From Leptolinea sp. UBA5203 (GTDB lineage Bacteria > Chloroflexota > Anaerolineae > Anaerolineales > Anaerolineaceae): DNA of 64,000 nucleotides. The stretch covers positions 1-64,000 of the forward strand of contig DHVR01000015.1 of the NCBI GenBank assembly GCA_002412765.1. The letters run 5' to 3'. Position 1 is the first letter of the stretch, and each line of letters begins with the position of its first letter. The position numbers were made by a program, and so were the translations under genes. The notes below the pieces were generated by a model. It was not told where the DNA came from, did not search any database, and was given only the letters and a program-made list of their open reading frames with translations. Shown here piece by piece: positions 36,107 to 44,113 of the stretch.

Positions 36107-37468
36107 ATGCAAAAGAAAGTAATCATCATCGGGGGTGGATTAGCTGGCTTGAGTGCGGCATGTTTGGCTGTCCAACACGGATATCGGGTCGATTTGTATG
36201 ATGATAATTCCAGTCTGGGTGGTGATTCCCGCTCCACTACAGTGCAAGGATTCCAGTTTGATCGTCATCCAAAGCTCTTCCCGGCACCTTATTTATTGGA
36301 CCCATTGATCAAATCCGCATCTAGCTCTACCCCCATATCCAGTCAATTTCAGACTGTCAGCCCAGCCACACAGCTATTGTTTGCCGATGGCAAGCGCATG
36401 CAATTTGTAGCCGAACAGGATGCGCGAAACTCAGCTCAAGAAAGTGGCATTCTCACCCTGAAAGCCGAGAGCGCCTTCCAAAAACTGGACAACGTCTTGC
36501 AGGAGATTATTGAACGTTCCTCCGGCAGAAAGAAAAACCTCTGGCAGAAGATAATCCCAACGCGTTCCATGAATCTTCTACAACCCCTGGCTCCGTTTTT
36601 GCAGCAGCTAAGCACGGACCCCTATCTTCAACAAAGTCTGCTCACGCTATCAGCTCTGACTGGTACGCCAATTCCTGATTTGCAAGTGAGGGATTTGTTT
36701 TTGCCGGCATTAATTCGAAAATCCGGGTTATTTTTCCCCATACAAGGCTGGGATGCAATCATCAATCGATTGCAGGATTACTTGGTGGAAGCAGGGGTAA
36801 AATTTTTTTTACAAACCAAAGTACTTGACATATTTCCCCCGCAAAAAAACATCGTTGGAATCCGCCTGGCCGACCAATCCCAGCAATGGGCAGATGAAAT
36901 TCTCAACACCACAAATTCCCTGGTGCCTGAGGAAATGCGGTTTTCTACCACACAACCCATGATAATATTTCATTTGGGCCTCAAGAATGGTAGCGGTCTG
37001 GAAACTTTTTCTTATCACAATATTATAATGATCAACGGCAATTTAAAAACTTGGAATTCAAACAAAAACTTTTCCCCCGCCTGGCTGCCGGACTATCTCT
37101 ATGTGTATCACTCAACCAGTGAAAATCCAAAGCATGTACCAGAGGGACGGGGTCTGATCTCCTTAAAAATTCCCCTGCCCTCAACACCCATCCAGATGCG
37201 CGAAAAAGAAATGCTTCGGCTGAATGTTCTTAACCTGCTTGAGCGGAGCTATTTGCCCGGTTTAAAACAAAATATTGAAATGGAATCAACGGAAATCATT
37301 GATCCGGTTAATTCGCATCACAAAATAAATCCAAATAATCCGGCTCCATTTCTCACCCCAGGAACTTCCAGGGTGATTCATTTGCATCAATATTATGGCA
37401 ACCGCAGACCTTCCATTCCGGCCATGCTTTTTGCTGTTCAGCGCTGGATAGAATCCACTCGGTCTTGA
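36107..37468 (+). CDS. FAD-dependent amine-oxidase/carotenoid-desaturase-like protein
   Basis: A 453-residue protein beginning with the dinucleotide-binding fold of the phytoene-desaturase/amine-oxidase superfamily (VIIIGGGLAGLSAAC, Gly 9/11/14), followed by the second signature LGGDSRST. The middle contains GWDAIINRLQDYLVEAG, the usual second FAD-contact region. The C-terminal FAD motif (normally GD-x5-GP-x3-EGA) is not kept: HLHQYYGNRRPSIPAMLFAV stands in its place, so cofactor binding could be atypical. Substrate unknown; relatives act on carotenoids, squalene or protoporphyrinogen. GGAGAA lies before the ATG. A UbiA-type prenyltransferase gene follows on the same strand. Confidence 0.8.
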   Translation: MQKKVIIIGGGLAGLSAACLAVQHGYRVDLYDDNSSLGGDSRSTTVQGFQFDRHPKLFPAPYLLDPLIKSASSSTPISSQFQTVSPATQLLFADGKRMQFVAEQDARNSAQESGILTLKAESAFQKLDNVLQEIIERSSGRKKNLWQKIIPTRSMNLLQPLAPFLQQLSTDPYLQQSLLTLSALTGTPIPDLQVRDLFLPALIRKSGLFFPIQGWDAIINRLQDYLVEAGVKFFLQTKVLDIFPPQKNIVGIRLADQSQQWADEILNTTNSLVPEEMRFSTTQPMIIFHLGLKNGSGLETFSYHNIIMINGNLKTWNSNKNFSPAWLPDYLYVYHSTSENPKHVPEGRGLISLKIPLPSTPIQMREKEMLRLNVLNLLERSYLPGLKQNIEMESTEIIDPVNSHHKINPNNPAPFLTPGTSRVIHLHQYYGNRRPSIPAMLFAVQRWIESTRS

Positions 37469-37475
37469 TCCCGAA

Positions 37476-37682
37476 TCATGCTGATTTTTGAATCAACTGA
37501 CCCGTACCATCCATACGTGGCATCTCTTCAATTAATTTGACAATAGCCTCGCCTTGGACAGCAGCAATCTTCTGATCCTGTTTCATCACGGCCGAAGCTA
37601 AAGCCAGTTGAACATTTTGTTGAGCTTGCCAGGCATCCAATAAGCCATTCTGCGTTTGTACCGGATCTACACCATCCATCAT
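37476..37682 (-). CDS. Small YjfB-like protein
   Basis: A 68-residue protein made mostly of two helices (VQLALASAVMKQDQKIAAV and AIVKLIEEM) and a short tail ending with GTGQLIQ, the outline of the YjfB family, annotated in Bacillus as putative motility-related. No flagellar genes are in the window, so the link to motility is doubtful. GAGGTGA lies immediately before two adjacent ATG codons; either may be used. It is convergent with the FAD oxidoreductase gene, ending seven bases from its stop. Confidence 0.6.
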   Translation of the reverse strand: MMDGVDPVQTQNGLLDAWQAQQNVQLALASAVMKQDQKIAAVQGEAIVKLIEEMPRMDGTGQLIQKSA

Positions 37683-37860
37683 TCACCTCATAAGCTGAAG
37701 TAATAAAAATATTTCTAATTTTGTTATCGACATATTCTCCAATTTCATGAGCTCGACAGAGGTCTTGGCTCGAAAAAAACCTACCCCGCCTGACCATTTG
37801 TTTTCACACTAAATTTGATACAATAAATCAGATGAAAATAATCCCGAATGAGGTTTTCTG

Positions 37861-38757
37861 ATGCGGAAAATACTGGAAAAAATTCTTCCCAAATCCTGGC
37901 TGCCTTATCTCTTACACTTACGGCCCGCCGCCTGGAGTATCGTCATCGCGCATATGAGTGTAGGTTTTATTATTGCTCTTGGCTATAAAGCGGCTTTCAT
38001 GCACTGGCGTCAATGGCTGCTGGCTGCGATTACCTGGGGAATTTTTGGTAACGGCGGCACATTAGCCATCAATAGTGCCTACGACAAAGATGAGGGCGAT
38101 ATTGGTTATTTGAATAATCCCCCGCCTGTCCCGGCGCATCTTGCTCGTTTTTCACTCATTTTTTTGGCCATCGGAGCCCTTATCTCCGTTTCTTTGGGAT
38201 GGACCTATCTGCTGCTGTATGGCATCTGCGTCTTGCTCTCCATCCTTTACTCGGTTCCCCCTTTCCGCTTGAAAGCCCGTGCAGGATTGGACGTTCTCAT
38301 TAATAGCACCGGTTTTGGAGGATTAACTATTCTGGCTGGATGGGTTGCCTCCGGACGACCGTTGGAATCTCCCATGATTATTTTATTCTTCGCTTTCTTT
38401 TTCCTATTCTTGGGTTTTTATCCCCTGACCCAGATCTATCAATTTGATGAGGACACCCGTAGAGGAGACTTTACACTGGCCATCGCTCTTGGAAAAAAGC
38501 GTGCCCTGGGTTTGGCAATCTTAAGTGTCATTATCACTTTCTCATTAATTGGCATTGAAGTGTTTACCCACTTCCTGACGCTGCGTTCTTTAGGATTCCT
38601 GGTAGCTTTAAGTGCCTGGTTGTTATTGTTAATCCCCTGGATAAAACAGCATGCCCTCTGGAATACCGCCAAGGAACAACAAGGATTTTATAATGCGCTG
38701 ACAGCCTGGGCATTAACCGATCTGGCCGTTATTTTCAGTATGACGCAATTGATTTAA
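37861..38757 (+). CDS. UbiA-family prenyltransferase
   Basis: A 298-residue membrane enzyme with about nine spans. The first Asp-rich motif is NSAYDKDEGD (residues ~70-80, the N-x3-D-x3-D form), the second YQFDEDTRRGD (~195-205); both chelate magnesium and the prenyl diphosphate. Members attach prenyl chains to quinone, chlorophyll or carotenoid precursors. The substrate is unknown; pairing with an FAD desaturase-like gene hints at isoprenoid or pigment chemistry. GAGG lies about nine bases before the ATG. A strong terminator follows. Confidence 0.86.
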   Translation: MRKILEKILPKSWLPYLLHLRPAAWSIVIAHMSVGFIIALGYKAAFMHWRQWLLAAITWGIFGNGGTLAINSAYDKDEGDIGYLNNPPPVPAHLARFSLIFLAIGALISVSLGWTYLLLYGICVLLSILYSVPPFRLKARAGLDVLINSTGFGGLTILAGWVASGRPLESPMIILFFAFFFLFLGFYPLTQIYQFDEDTRRGDFTLAIALGKKRALGLAILSVIITFSLIGIEVFTHFLTLRSLGFLVALSAWLLLLIPWIKQHALWNTAKEQQGFYNALTAWALTDLAVIFSMTQLI

Positions 38758-38773
38758 TAAGCATATCCCAAAA

Positions 38774-38809
38774 AAAATCCGATTATCCTCAAATGGATAA
38801 TCGGATTTT
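38774..38809. terminator. Bidirectional terminator between prenyltransferase and Rieske genes
   Basis: Fifteen-base perfect stem aaaatccgattatcc/ggataatcggatttt (38774-38788, 38795-38809), six-base loop, A-run and T-run at the two ends. Serves both convergent genes. Confidence 0.88.
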
Positions 38810-38823
38810 CCTTTAAATCATGA

Positions 38824-39795
38824 TTAGGATGGCTCCATAAGGTCTTTGCGCATCTGGCGATATGCCACAATGGCGCGATCCCCCTGCAGCAGAATATCAC
38901 CATCCTTCAGGCTGCTGGCAGAGGGTAGAATACGGGTCACGATACGCCGATCCTGATTGGCAATCACCTGGCTGCCAATTTTTCCAGACCAATTATACAA
39001 TTGCTTGACAATGGGCAGGCGCGTCATGCGTTGATAGAACCTACCATAAAATATACTGTTATCCTCATCCACCGGAACGAAAGCCGCAGAGACACGAATC
39101 TCATCACTGATCCAGTTGTGCCACAGATTGGGGAACTGAAACTGCAGGGATGGATGCCTTTCAGGCTGCGCCATCTCACTGCCTCTTCGAGCCGGGCTGC
39201 CATCTTCCATACGATTGTATACCCAGATATTAATACGCTGATTTTCCACTGACACCACAGGGCCGTCCACAACTTTCTTGCCGCTTCGCCCAATCGTCGT
39301 GGCATGCACAAAGGGTAAATGCATCACATCCAATTGGTTCTCTGCCATGCGGGAATAATGGATTGGCCAGGGCTGCTGAAAAGAAATATAGGAAAAATCA
39401 TCCGTTAGTGCTTCGAAAAATTCTGGCTGGGAAGTTGGCTGTGAGCCAGCTTCATCAAACCAGATCCAGATCAACCCAGCCTGTTCATGAGTTGGATAGG
39501 TTTGGGCATGCAAAGCACGGGGGATCTTCCCAGCCGTACCCAAAGCAGGAACAGCCGTGCACTCCCCATTCCCGGCAAATTGAAGCCCATGAAAAGCACA
39601 GGTAATGCAATTTCCCTCATGGGAGGCCTGGGATAAACTTGCTCCCATGTGAGGACAGCGATCCCCCATCACATTCACTTTCCCGGAAGATTCCCGCCAG
39701 GCGATCAGATTCTTGCCTAGCCGCTTCATGCTTACCACACGATTTTTCATTACTTCATTGGATTCCAGAATCACATACCATTGGCGATTCACCAT
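38824..39795 (-). CDS. Rieske non-heme iron oxygenase
   Basis: A 323-residue oxygenase. The Rieske cluster ligands are Cys 47, His 49, Cys 66 and His 69 (CPHMG and CAFHG). The mononuclear iron site is NQLDVMHLPFVH, with Asp 156, His 159 and His 164. Such enzymes hydroxylate or demethylate aromatic or terpenoid substrates with a separate reductase, which is not found in this window. GGAGAAGG precedes the ATG at 39795; longer readings overlap the upstream photolyase gene. The gap to that gene is only 14 bases, so the two form an operon. Confidence 0.88.
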   Translation of the reverse strand: MVNRQWYVILESNEVMKNRVVSMKRLGKNLIAWRESSGKVNVMGDRCPHMGASLSQASHEGNCITCAFHGLQFAGNGECTAVPALGTAGKIPRALHAQTYPTHEQAGLIWIWFDEAGSQPTSQPEFFEALTDDFSYISFQQPWPIHYSRMAENQLDVMHLPFVHATTIGRSGKKVVDGPVVSVENQRINIWVYNRMEDGSPARRGSEMAQPERHPSLQFQFPNLWHNWISDEIRVSAAFVPVDEDNSIFYGRFYQRMTRLPIVKQLYNWSGKIGSQVIANQDRRIVTRILPSASSLKDGDILLQGDRAIVAYRQMRKDLMEPS

Positions 39796-39809
39796 TTGCC
39801 TTCTCCAGT

Positions 39810-41201
39810 TTAGTTTTTCTTGCGGGTACGAAATAATTCCAAAGCCCGGAAACGGGCGGCGGCATGGTCCACAATGGGACCCGGATAGTCTTTCTTCACT
39901 CGGCAATGATAATAGCTTTGATCTTGCTCATTCATCGTCCAGGGTTCGTGGATAAAAGCATCCGGCACCTGTCGTAATTCCGGCACCCAGGTGCGGATAT
40001 AGCTGCCCTGTGGATCAAACTTCTTGCTTTGGGTGACCGGGTTGAAGATGCGAAAGAAGGGAGCGGCATCCGTTCCGATCCCTGCTACCCACTGCCAGTT
40101 GCCGTGGTTTGCAGCCGGGTCGCCATCCAATAGATGTTCCATAAAAAACTTTTCGCCCAAATGCCACCAGATGAACAAATCTTTGGCCAGAAAAGATGCC
40201 ACGACCATGCGTGCCCGCCCCGGCATCCATCCGGTTTGGACTAATTGACGCATGGCGGCGTCCACCATGGGGTAGCCTGTCTGCCCTTGCTGCCAGGCGA
40301 GTAAACCCTGCTTGTCATCCAGCCAGCCAATTTCACTGCCATCCCGATTTTTTAAGCGGTCTTGATCGGTTTGATAGGATTGCATCAAATGATTAAAAAA
40401 CTCACGCCAAATTAATTCATCCCGCCAGCTTTCTCGGCCCGATTTTTCAGCTTGCGCCGGTTCAGCCGCGATTAATTGGTTGACTTCATGCAGAGCCTGC
40501 CCAGGGGAAAGTAAACCAAAACGAAAAAAATGGGAACAATGGGAAGTCTCATCCAAATCCACTCGATTTCGTAACACCCCATACTCCTGACTGGATTTCC
40601 GTAAATATTGAGTCAGAGTTTGCTTTGCCTGCTGGCTGGTGAAGGGAAGGATCGGCTCGATCAGCGGCGGCATTTTTGGAAAAGATAGGCTGCATGGTGG
40701 TGTGGAAAGGATAGGCATTTCCTTCTGGTAAGGGATTAGTTCAGGCACAGCAAGATCCAGCCATCGGTTCCGATAGGCACTGTATTTTTGGTAAGCACTG
40801 CCGTCAGGCTTTTGTACATCTTGTGCTTCATGAAGGGTGATCCCATTGACCTGAATGAGAGGGATGATCGATTTCAGGTCATCCATTCCTTTTTTTGAAA
40901 ATGGAGTCACATCCTTCTCCGTGACTACCTGATAAATTTCAACTTTTTGAAGCAGTTCTTGAAATACCTGCTGCGGATTTCCATAGGCCGTCATTAAGGT
41001 GTAGCCTGCACTGGAGAGCTCTTCTTCCAGGCCAGCAACCGCTTGCAATAGAAATCGGCCGCGGAAGGTCTCTGGGCGCAGGATTTCTGGATCGTAAATA
41101 TAAAGGGGTAATACAGGGCAGGCAAAATCAATTGCCCTTTGCAGGACAGGATTATCCTCTAAGCGCAGGACTCGCTTCAACCACCAAACCACTATTTTCA
41201 T
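39810..41201 (-). CDS. phr: Deoxyribodipyrimidine photolyase (class I-type)
   Basis: A 463-residue flavoprotein that repairs UV-induced pyrimidine dimers using light. The N-terminal antenna-binding domain (WWLKRVLRLEDNP) is followed by the FAD domain with WREFFNHLM, GYPMVDAAMRQL, WMPGRARM, DGDPAANHGNWQW and GTDAAPFFRIFNP, all typical of class I CPD photolyases. AAGGAA lies before the ATG. It is the first gene of a two-gene operon with the Rieske oxygenase; why these are paired is not obvious. Cryptochrome-like signalling cannot be excluded. Confidence 0.94.
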   Translation of the reverse strand: MKIVVWWLKRVLRLEDNPVLQRAIDFACPVLPLYIYDPEILRPETFRGRFLLQAVAGLEEELSSAGYTLMTAYGNPQQVFQELLQKVEIYQVVTEKDVTPFSKKGMDDLKSIIPLIQVNGITLHEAQDVQKPDGSAYQKYSAYRNRWLDLAVPELIPYQKEMPILSTPPCSLSFPKMPPLIEPILPFTSQQAKQTLTQYLRKSSQEYGVLRNRVDLDETSHCSHFFRFGLLSPGQALHEVNQLIAAEPAQAEKSGRESWRDELIWREFFNHLMQSYQTDQDRLKNRDGSEIGWLDDKQGLLAWQQGQTGYPMVDAAMRQLVQTGWMPGRARMVVASFLAKDLFIWWHLGEKFFMEHLLDGDPAANHGNWQWVAGIGTDAAPFFRIFNPVTQSKKFDPQGSYIRTWVPELRQVPDAFIHEPWTMNEQDQSYYHCRVKKDYPGPIVDHAAARFRALELFRTRKKN

Positions 41202-41272
41202 AGGACAAATTCCTTATCTGTTTAATACTATAATACATCTATCAATTCAATAGGGATTTCAGGAGTATAACA

Positions 41273-42355
41273 ATGAAACGAATTGCAATTCTTACTGGTG
41301 GTGGGGATGCTCCCGGGTTAAATGCGGCCTTAAGGGCGGCAGTTAAAACAGCCATTAATGATTATCATCTTGAAGTCCTCGGGGTTCGCAATGGATTTGA
41401 TGGTTTCCTGCAGGAGAATGGCATAATCCCGTTGGATAATGCCGCTGTACGCGGTATTTTACCTCGTGGAGGAACCATTTTGGGTACTGCAAATCGCGGG
41501 AATCCTTTTGCTTATAATGTCGAGAAAGATGGACAAACCATCACCATCGATCGCTCCCAGGAAACGATTGATAACATCCAAAAGCTGGGGATTGACGCAT
41601 TGGTCCTGATCGGCGGCGACGGCACCTTACGCATTGGCAGAGAATTATGGGATCTTGGCATCCCCGTGGTAGGTATTCCCAAAACCATCGATAATGATAT
41701 CAATCATACCGATTTTACTTTTGGCTTTGATACAGCGGTCAATGTGGCCGTGGATGCTTTTGACCGGCTGCACACCACGGCTGAATCCCATCACCGGGTC
41801 ATGCTATTGGAATTGATGGGCAGGGATGCTGGTTTCATTTCTCTGTATGCCGGTCTGGCTGGCGGCGCTGATGTCATCCTGATCCCTGAAATTCCATTCC
41901 ATTACGAGGCCATCTTCCAGAAAGTGGAACAGCGGGTTGCCGCTGGGACGCATTTCTCTATCATCGCAGTCTCGGAAGGAGCCTTTCCTGCCGGTGGTGA
42001 AAAATCCTATTGGATGCCAGGCGACCAGATCTATGCTGGGCGCTTAGGCGGCATTTCGGAACAGATTATGGTTACTTTAATGAAACAGTCCAAACTGGAA
42101 GTGCGAACCACTGTCCTCGGTCACCTGCAGCGAGGAGGAACCCCCACCGCTTTTGACCGTTGGCTGGCTACGCGCTTTGGTTCTGCAGCTATCAATCTGC
42201 TGGCCAACCGCCAATTCGGTCGAATGGTGGCCCTGCACGGGAACAAAATCAGCCATGTAGCTCTGACAGACGCTCTGGAAATTCCCAAAAGGGTGGATAT
42301 CCATGGGGATACGGTCAATAGTGCCCGTTCAGTTGGTATTTCCATGGGCGAATAA
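41273..42355 (+). CDS. pfkA: 6-phosphofructokinase
   Basis: A 360-residue glycolytic enzyme that phosphorylates fructose 6-phosphate. The substrate loops are complete: LTGGGDAPGLN at the N-terminus, GGDGT at 114-118, the catalytic PKTIDND at 136-142 and LELMGRDAGF. The Gly in GGDGT is typical of ATP-using enzymes, whereas Lys 137 in PKTIDND is common in pyrophosphate-dependent ones, so the phosphoryl donor is ambiguous (ATP more likely). AGGAG stands seven bases before the ATG, TATAAT at 41229-41234 may be its -10. A strong terminator follows. Confidence 0.94.
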   Translation: MKRIAILTGGGDAPGLNAALRAAVKTAINDYHLEVLGVRNGFDGFLQENGIIPLDNAAVRGILPRGGTILGTANRGNPFAYNVEKDGQTITIDRSQETIDNIQKLGIDALVLIGGDGTLRIGRELWDLGIPVVGIPKTIDNDINHTDFTFGFDTAVNVAVDAFDRLHTTAESHHRVMLLELMGRDAGFISLYAGLAGGADVILIPEIPFHYEAIFQKVEQRVAAGTHFSIIAVSEGAFPAGGEKSYWMPGDQIYAGRLGGISEQIMVTLMKQSKLEVRTTVLGHLQRGGTPTAFDRWLATRFGSAAINLLANRQFGRMVALHGNKISHVALTDALEIPKRVDIHGDTVNSARSVGISMGE

Positions 42356-42385
42356 AAAATCAACGCCTCTCGGCGTTGATTTTTT
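42354..42385. terminator. Bidirectional terminator after pfkA
   Basis: Fourteen-base perfect stem aaaaaatcaacgcc/ggcgttgatttttt (42354-42367, 42372-42385) with a four-base loop. On the plus strand it ends pfkA; on the minus strand it would end the small transcript described at 42413-42466. Confidence 0.9.
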
Positions 42386-42396
42386 ATTCTTTGTAG

Positions 42397-42442
42397 GCTG
42401 CGGCATCCTTACTTAAAAAACAAACAGGAGGGATGCCGCAGC
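42397..42442 (-). ncRNA. Stable hairpin in a small minus-strand transcript
   Basis: Twelve-base perfect arms gctgcggcatcc (42397-42408) and ggatgccgcagc (42431-42442) with a 22-base loop. On the minus strand the 5' arm lies in the small coding frame and the 3' arm just after its stop. With the promoter and terminator on either side it implies a discrete RNA of about 160 bases. Whether RNA or peptide is the product is unknown. Confidence 0.5.
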
Positions 42443-42466
42443 GCTACGTTCATAACTAAAATCCAT
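42413..42466 (-). CDS. Candidate 17-residue peptide
   Basis: Short frame MDFSYERSAAASLLFVF with an unusually strong ribosome-binding site: AAAAAAGGAGG eight bases before the ATG. Another in-frame ATG two codons upstream is too close to the ribosome-binding site. The coding part contains CCCTCCTG, which could pair with the ribosome-binding site, and its middle codons form the 5' arm of the hairpin at 42397-42442. A promoter lies upstream (42523-42553) and a terminator downstream. No homologue is known to me; it may be a leader or a small membrane peptide. Confidence 0.45.
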   Translation of the reverse strand: MDFSYERSAAASLLFVF

Positions 42467-42522
42467 TGGCATCACCTCCTTTTTTGTTAAAATTACATCT
42501 TCGTTTTTTCTTACTACTTTTC

Positions 42523-42553
42523 ATAGTATGACTCATTCGATAATCATCGTCAA
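42523..42553 (-). promoter_or_regulatory. Candidate promoter of the small minus-strand gene
   Basis: On the minus strand TTGACG (42553-42548) and TACTAT (42528-42523) are 19 bases apart; CATACT (42530-42525) gives the standard 17. Predicted start is near 42516, about 50 bases before the peptide ATG. Confidence 0.5.
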
Positions 42554-42609
42554 GTAGCTGGCTTGAAATTAACGGAATATTAACCAAACTGTAATAATTT
42601 CCAAATAAC

Positions 42610-42638
42610 TTGCATCATCCGGGGTTCATTCATATAAT
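42610..42638 (+). promoter_or_regulatory. Promoter of the DUF2085 gene
   Basis: TTGCAT (42610-42615), exactly 17 bases, TATAAT (42633-42638). The predicted start near 42645 is only about three bases from the ATG at 42648, and no Shine-Dalgarno is present, so translation is probably leaderless. Confidence 0.7.
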
Positions 42639-42647
42639 GGACATACT

Positions 42648-43454
42648 ATGGACGAAAACAAACAAAAAAGATTGTTAAGATTCACAAAACCCTTACTGAT
42701 TCTATTCACGGTTGTTCTATTGGGGGTATGGTTGTGGTTCACACCTCCGGGTCTTTTTGGGAAAGCTGATGCCGTGGGCTATTCTGTCTGTCATCAAATT
42801 CCCGAACGGTCGTTTGAGATTGGCGAACGCGTCTTTCCACTATGTGCACGCTGCTCGGGTATGTATTTAGGTGCTTTTGTTACCTTTCTTTATCAGCTCA
42901 AACGCAAACGAGCTGGAGAGCTCCCGCCCAAGAAAATCTTGTTTCTTTTAGGCTTTCTGCTGTTACTGTTTGCCATCGACGGCAGTAATTCCTACCTGCA
43001 TTTCTTTATAAATGCTCCCTCATTGTATGAACCCAATAACACCTTACGATTGATCACCGGGTTGGGATTGGGCATTGGGATGGCGGCCATCTTGTATCCG
43101 ATTTTCAACCAGTCCATCTGGGTGGATTGGTTGCCAATTTCTCCAGTTAATTCATGGGTCGATCTTGTAAAATTGGCCCTGATTAATGCGGCATTATTCC
43201 TTATAATTAGATCAAGCAACCTTTTATTGATGTTTTCCCTGGCTTTAATTAGCACAGGTACAGTTGTGTTTATGTTGTGTATGATTTATACAATATTGAT
43301 AACTATGCTATTAAAGAAGGAAAATTCCTTTCGCCAAATGAATGAAATCAAATGGATGGCGCTGGCTGGTTTTTGTTGTGCAATATTCCAGATTGGTGTA
43401 ATGGATTTAATGCGGTTTTGGTTAACCGGTACATGGTCTGGTTTTTCTCTTTAA
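42648..43454 (+). CDS. DUF2085 membrane protein
   Basis: A 268-residue membrane protein with about seven spans. The DUF2085 signature lies in the first third: YSVCHQIPERSF followed by PLCARCSGMYLG, with three Cys and one His that could bind a metal. The family is widespread in bacteria and archaea and has no proven function. The C-terminal part holds additional hydrophobic helices without known motifs. It is followed after 14 bases by a DUF4126 membrane protein, so the two probably form an operon from the leaderless promoter. Confidence 0.85.
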   Translation: MDENKQKRLLRFTKPLLILFTVVLLGVWLWFTPPGLFGKADAVGYSVCHQIPERSFEIGERVFPLCARCSGMYLGAFVTFLYQLKRKRAGELPPKKILFLLGFLLLLFAIDGSNSYLHFFINAPSLYEPNNTLRLITGLGLGIGMAAILYPIFNQSIWVDWLPISPVNSWVDLVKLALINAALFLIIRSSNLLLMFSLALISTGTVVFMLCMIYTILITMLLKKENSFRQMNEIKWMALAGFCCAIFQIGVMDLMRFWLTGTWSGFSL

Positions 43455-43468
43455 GATAGGAGTTTGAG

Positions 43469-44035
43469 ATGGAAGTATTAAACGTTTTTACAGCATTTGG
43501 GTTATCAGCCAGCGCGGGATTAAACGCCTACATCCCGTTGTTGGTTATATCTCTTTTAGCGAAATTTACCAATTTGATCAAACTTCAAGCCCCCTGGGAT
43601 ACACTGACCAGTTGGTGGATCATCGGGATACTGGTTTTTCTGTCTGCAATCGAGTTCTTTGCCGATAAAATTCCAGCGGTCAACCATATCAATGATGTGA
43701 TTCAAACTTTTGTCCGTCCTGCTGCAGGAGCCATCGCTTTTGCTGCCAGCGCCAAAGTGCTTACGGATATCCATCCGATCCTTTCCTTGGGAGCAGGTCT
43801 CTTTATTGCTGGTGGTATTCATGCAGTAAAAGCTATTGCTGTACGGCCCGCAGTATCTGCAACAACCGCAGGGATTGGGAACACACCCGTCAGTATTCTC
43901 GAAGATGTTGTTTCCACTATCCTTTCCATTGTAGCGGTGATCCTGCCAGTTCTGATCGCCTGCATATTCATTCTGGTAACTTCATGGATCATTTTCATCA
44001 TGTTAAGAAAGAACAATCAAAGGTTGGCAATCTAA
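43469..44035 (+). CDS. DUF4126 family membrane protein
   Basis: A 188-residue membrane protein with about five spans and the DUF4126 hallmarks: the opening FTAFGLSASAGLNAYIPLL, the FADKIPAVNHINDVIQTFVRP loop and the repeated Gly/Ala-rich helix (LGAGLFIAGGIHAVKA). The family has no known biochemical role. AGGAG lies nine bases before the ATG, and it follows the DUF2085 gene closely. The stop codon lies inside the hairpin at 44015-44050. Confidence 0.85.
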   Translation: MEVLNVFTAFGLSASAGLNAYIPLLVISLLAKFTNLIKLQAPWDTLTSWWIIGILVFLSAIEFFADKIPAVNHINDVIQTFVRPAAGAIAFAASAKVLTDIHPILSLGAGLFIAGGIHAVKAIAVRPAVSATTAGIGNTPVSILEDVVSTILSIVAVILPVLIACIFILVTSWIIFIMLRKNNQRLAI

Positions 44036-44050
44036 CCTCAACCTTTGATT
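44015..44050 (+). terminator. Terminator overlapping the DUF4126 stop codon
   Basis: Twelve-base perfect stem aatcaaaggttg/caacctttgatt (44015-44026, 44039-44050), 12-base loop and TTTTCC at the end. The upstream arm lies in the last codons of the gene. Confidence 0.7.
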
Positions 44051-44113
44051 TTCCTATATAATGAGTACATCGTACTTATCATTTAATCAAAAAAAACACT
44101 TTGGAGGAATATA

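Noticed and set aside
36107..41201. Photosynthesis gene cluster
   Set aside because: No bacteriochlorophyll, reaction-centre or complete carotenoid genes accompany the UbiA and Rieske genes.
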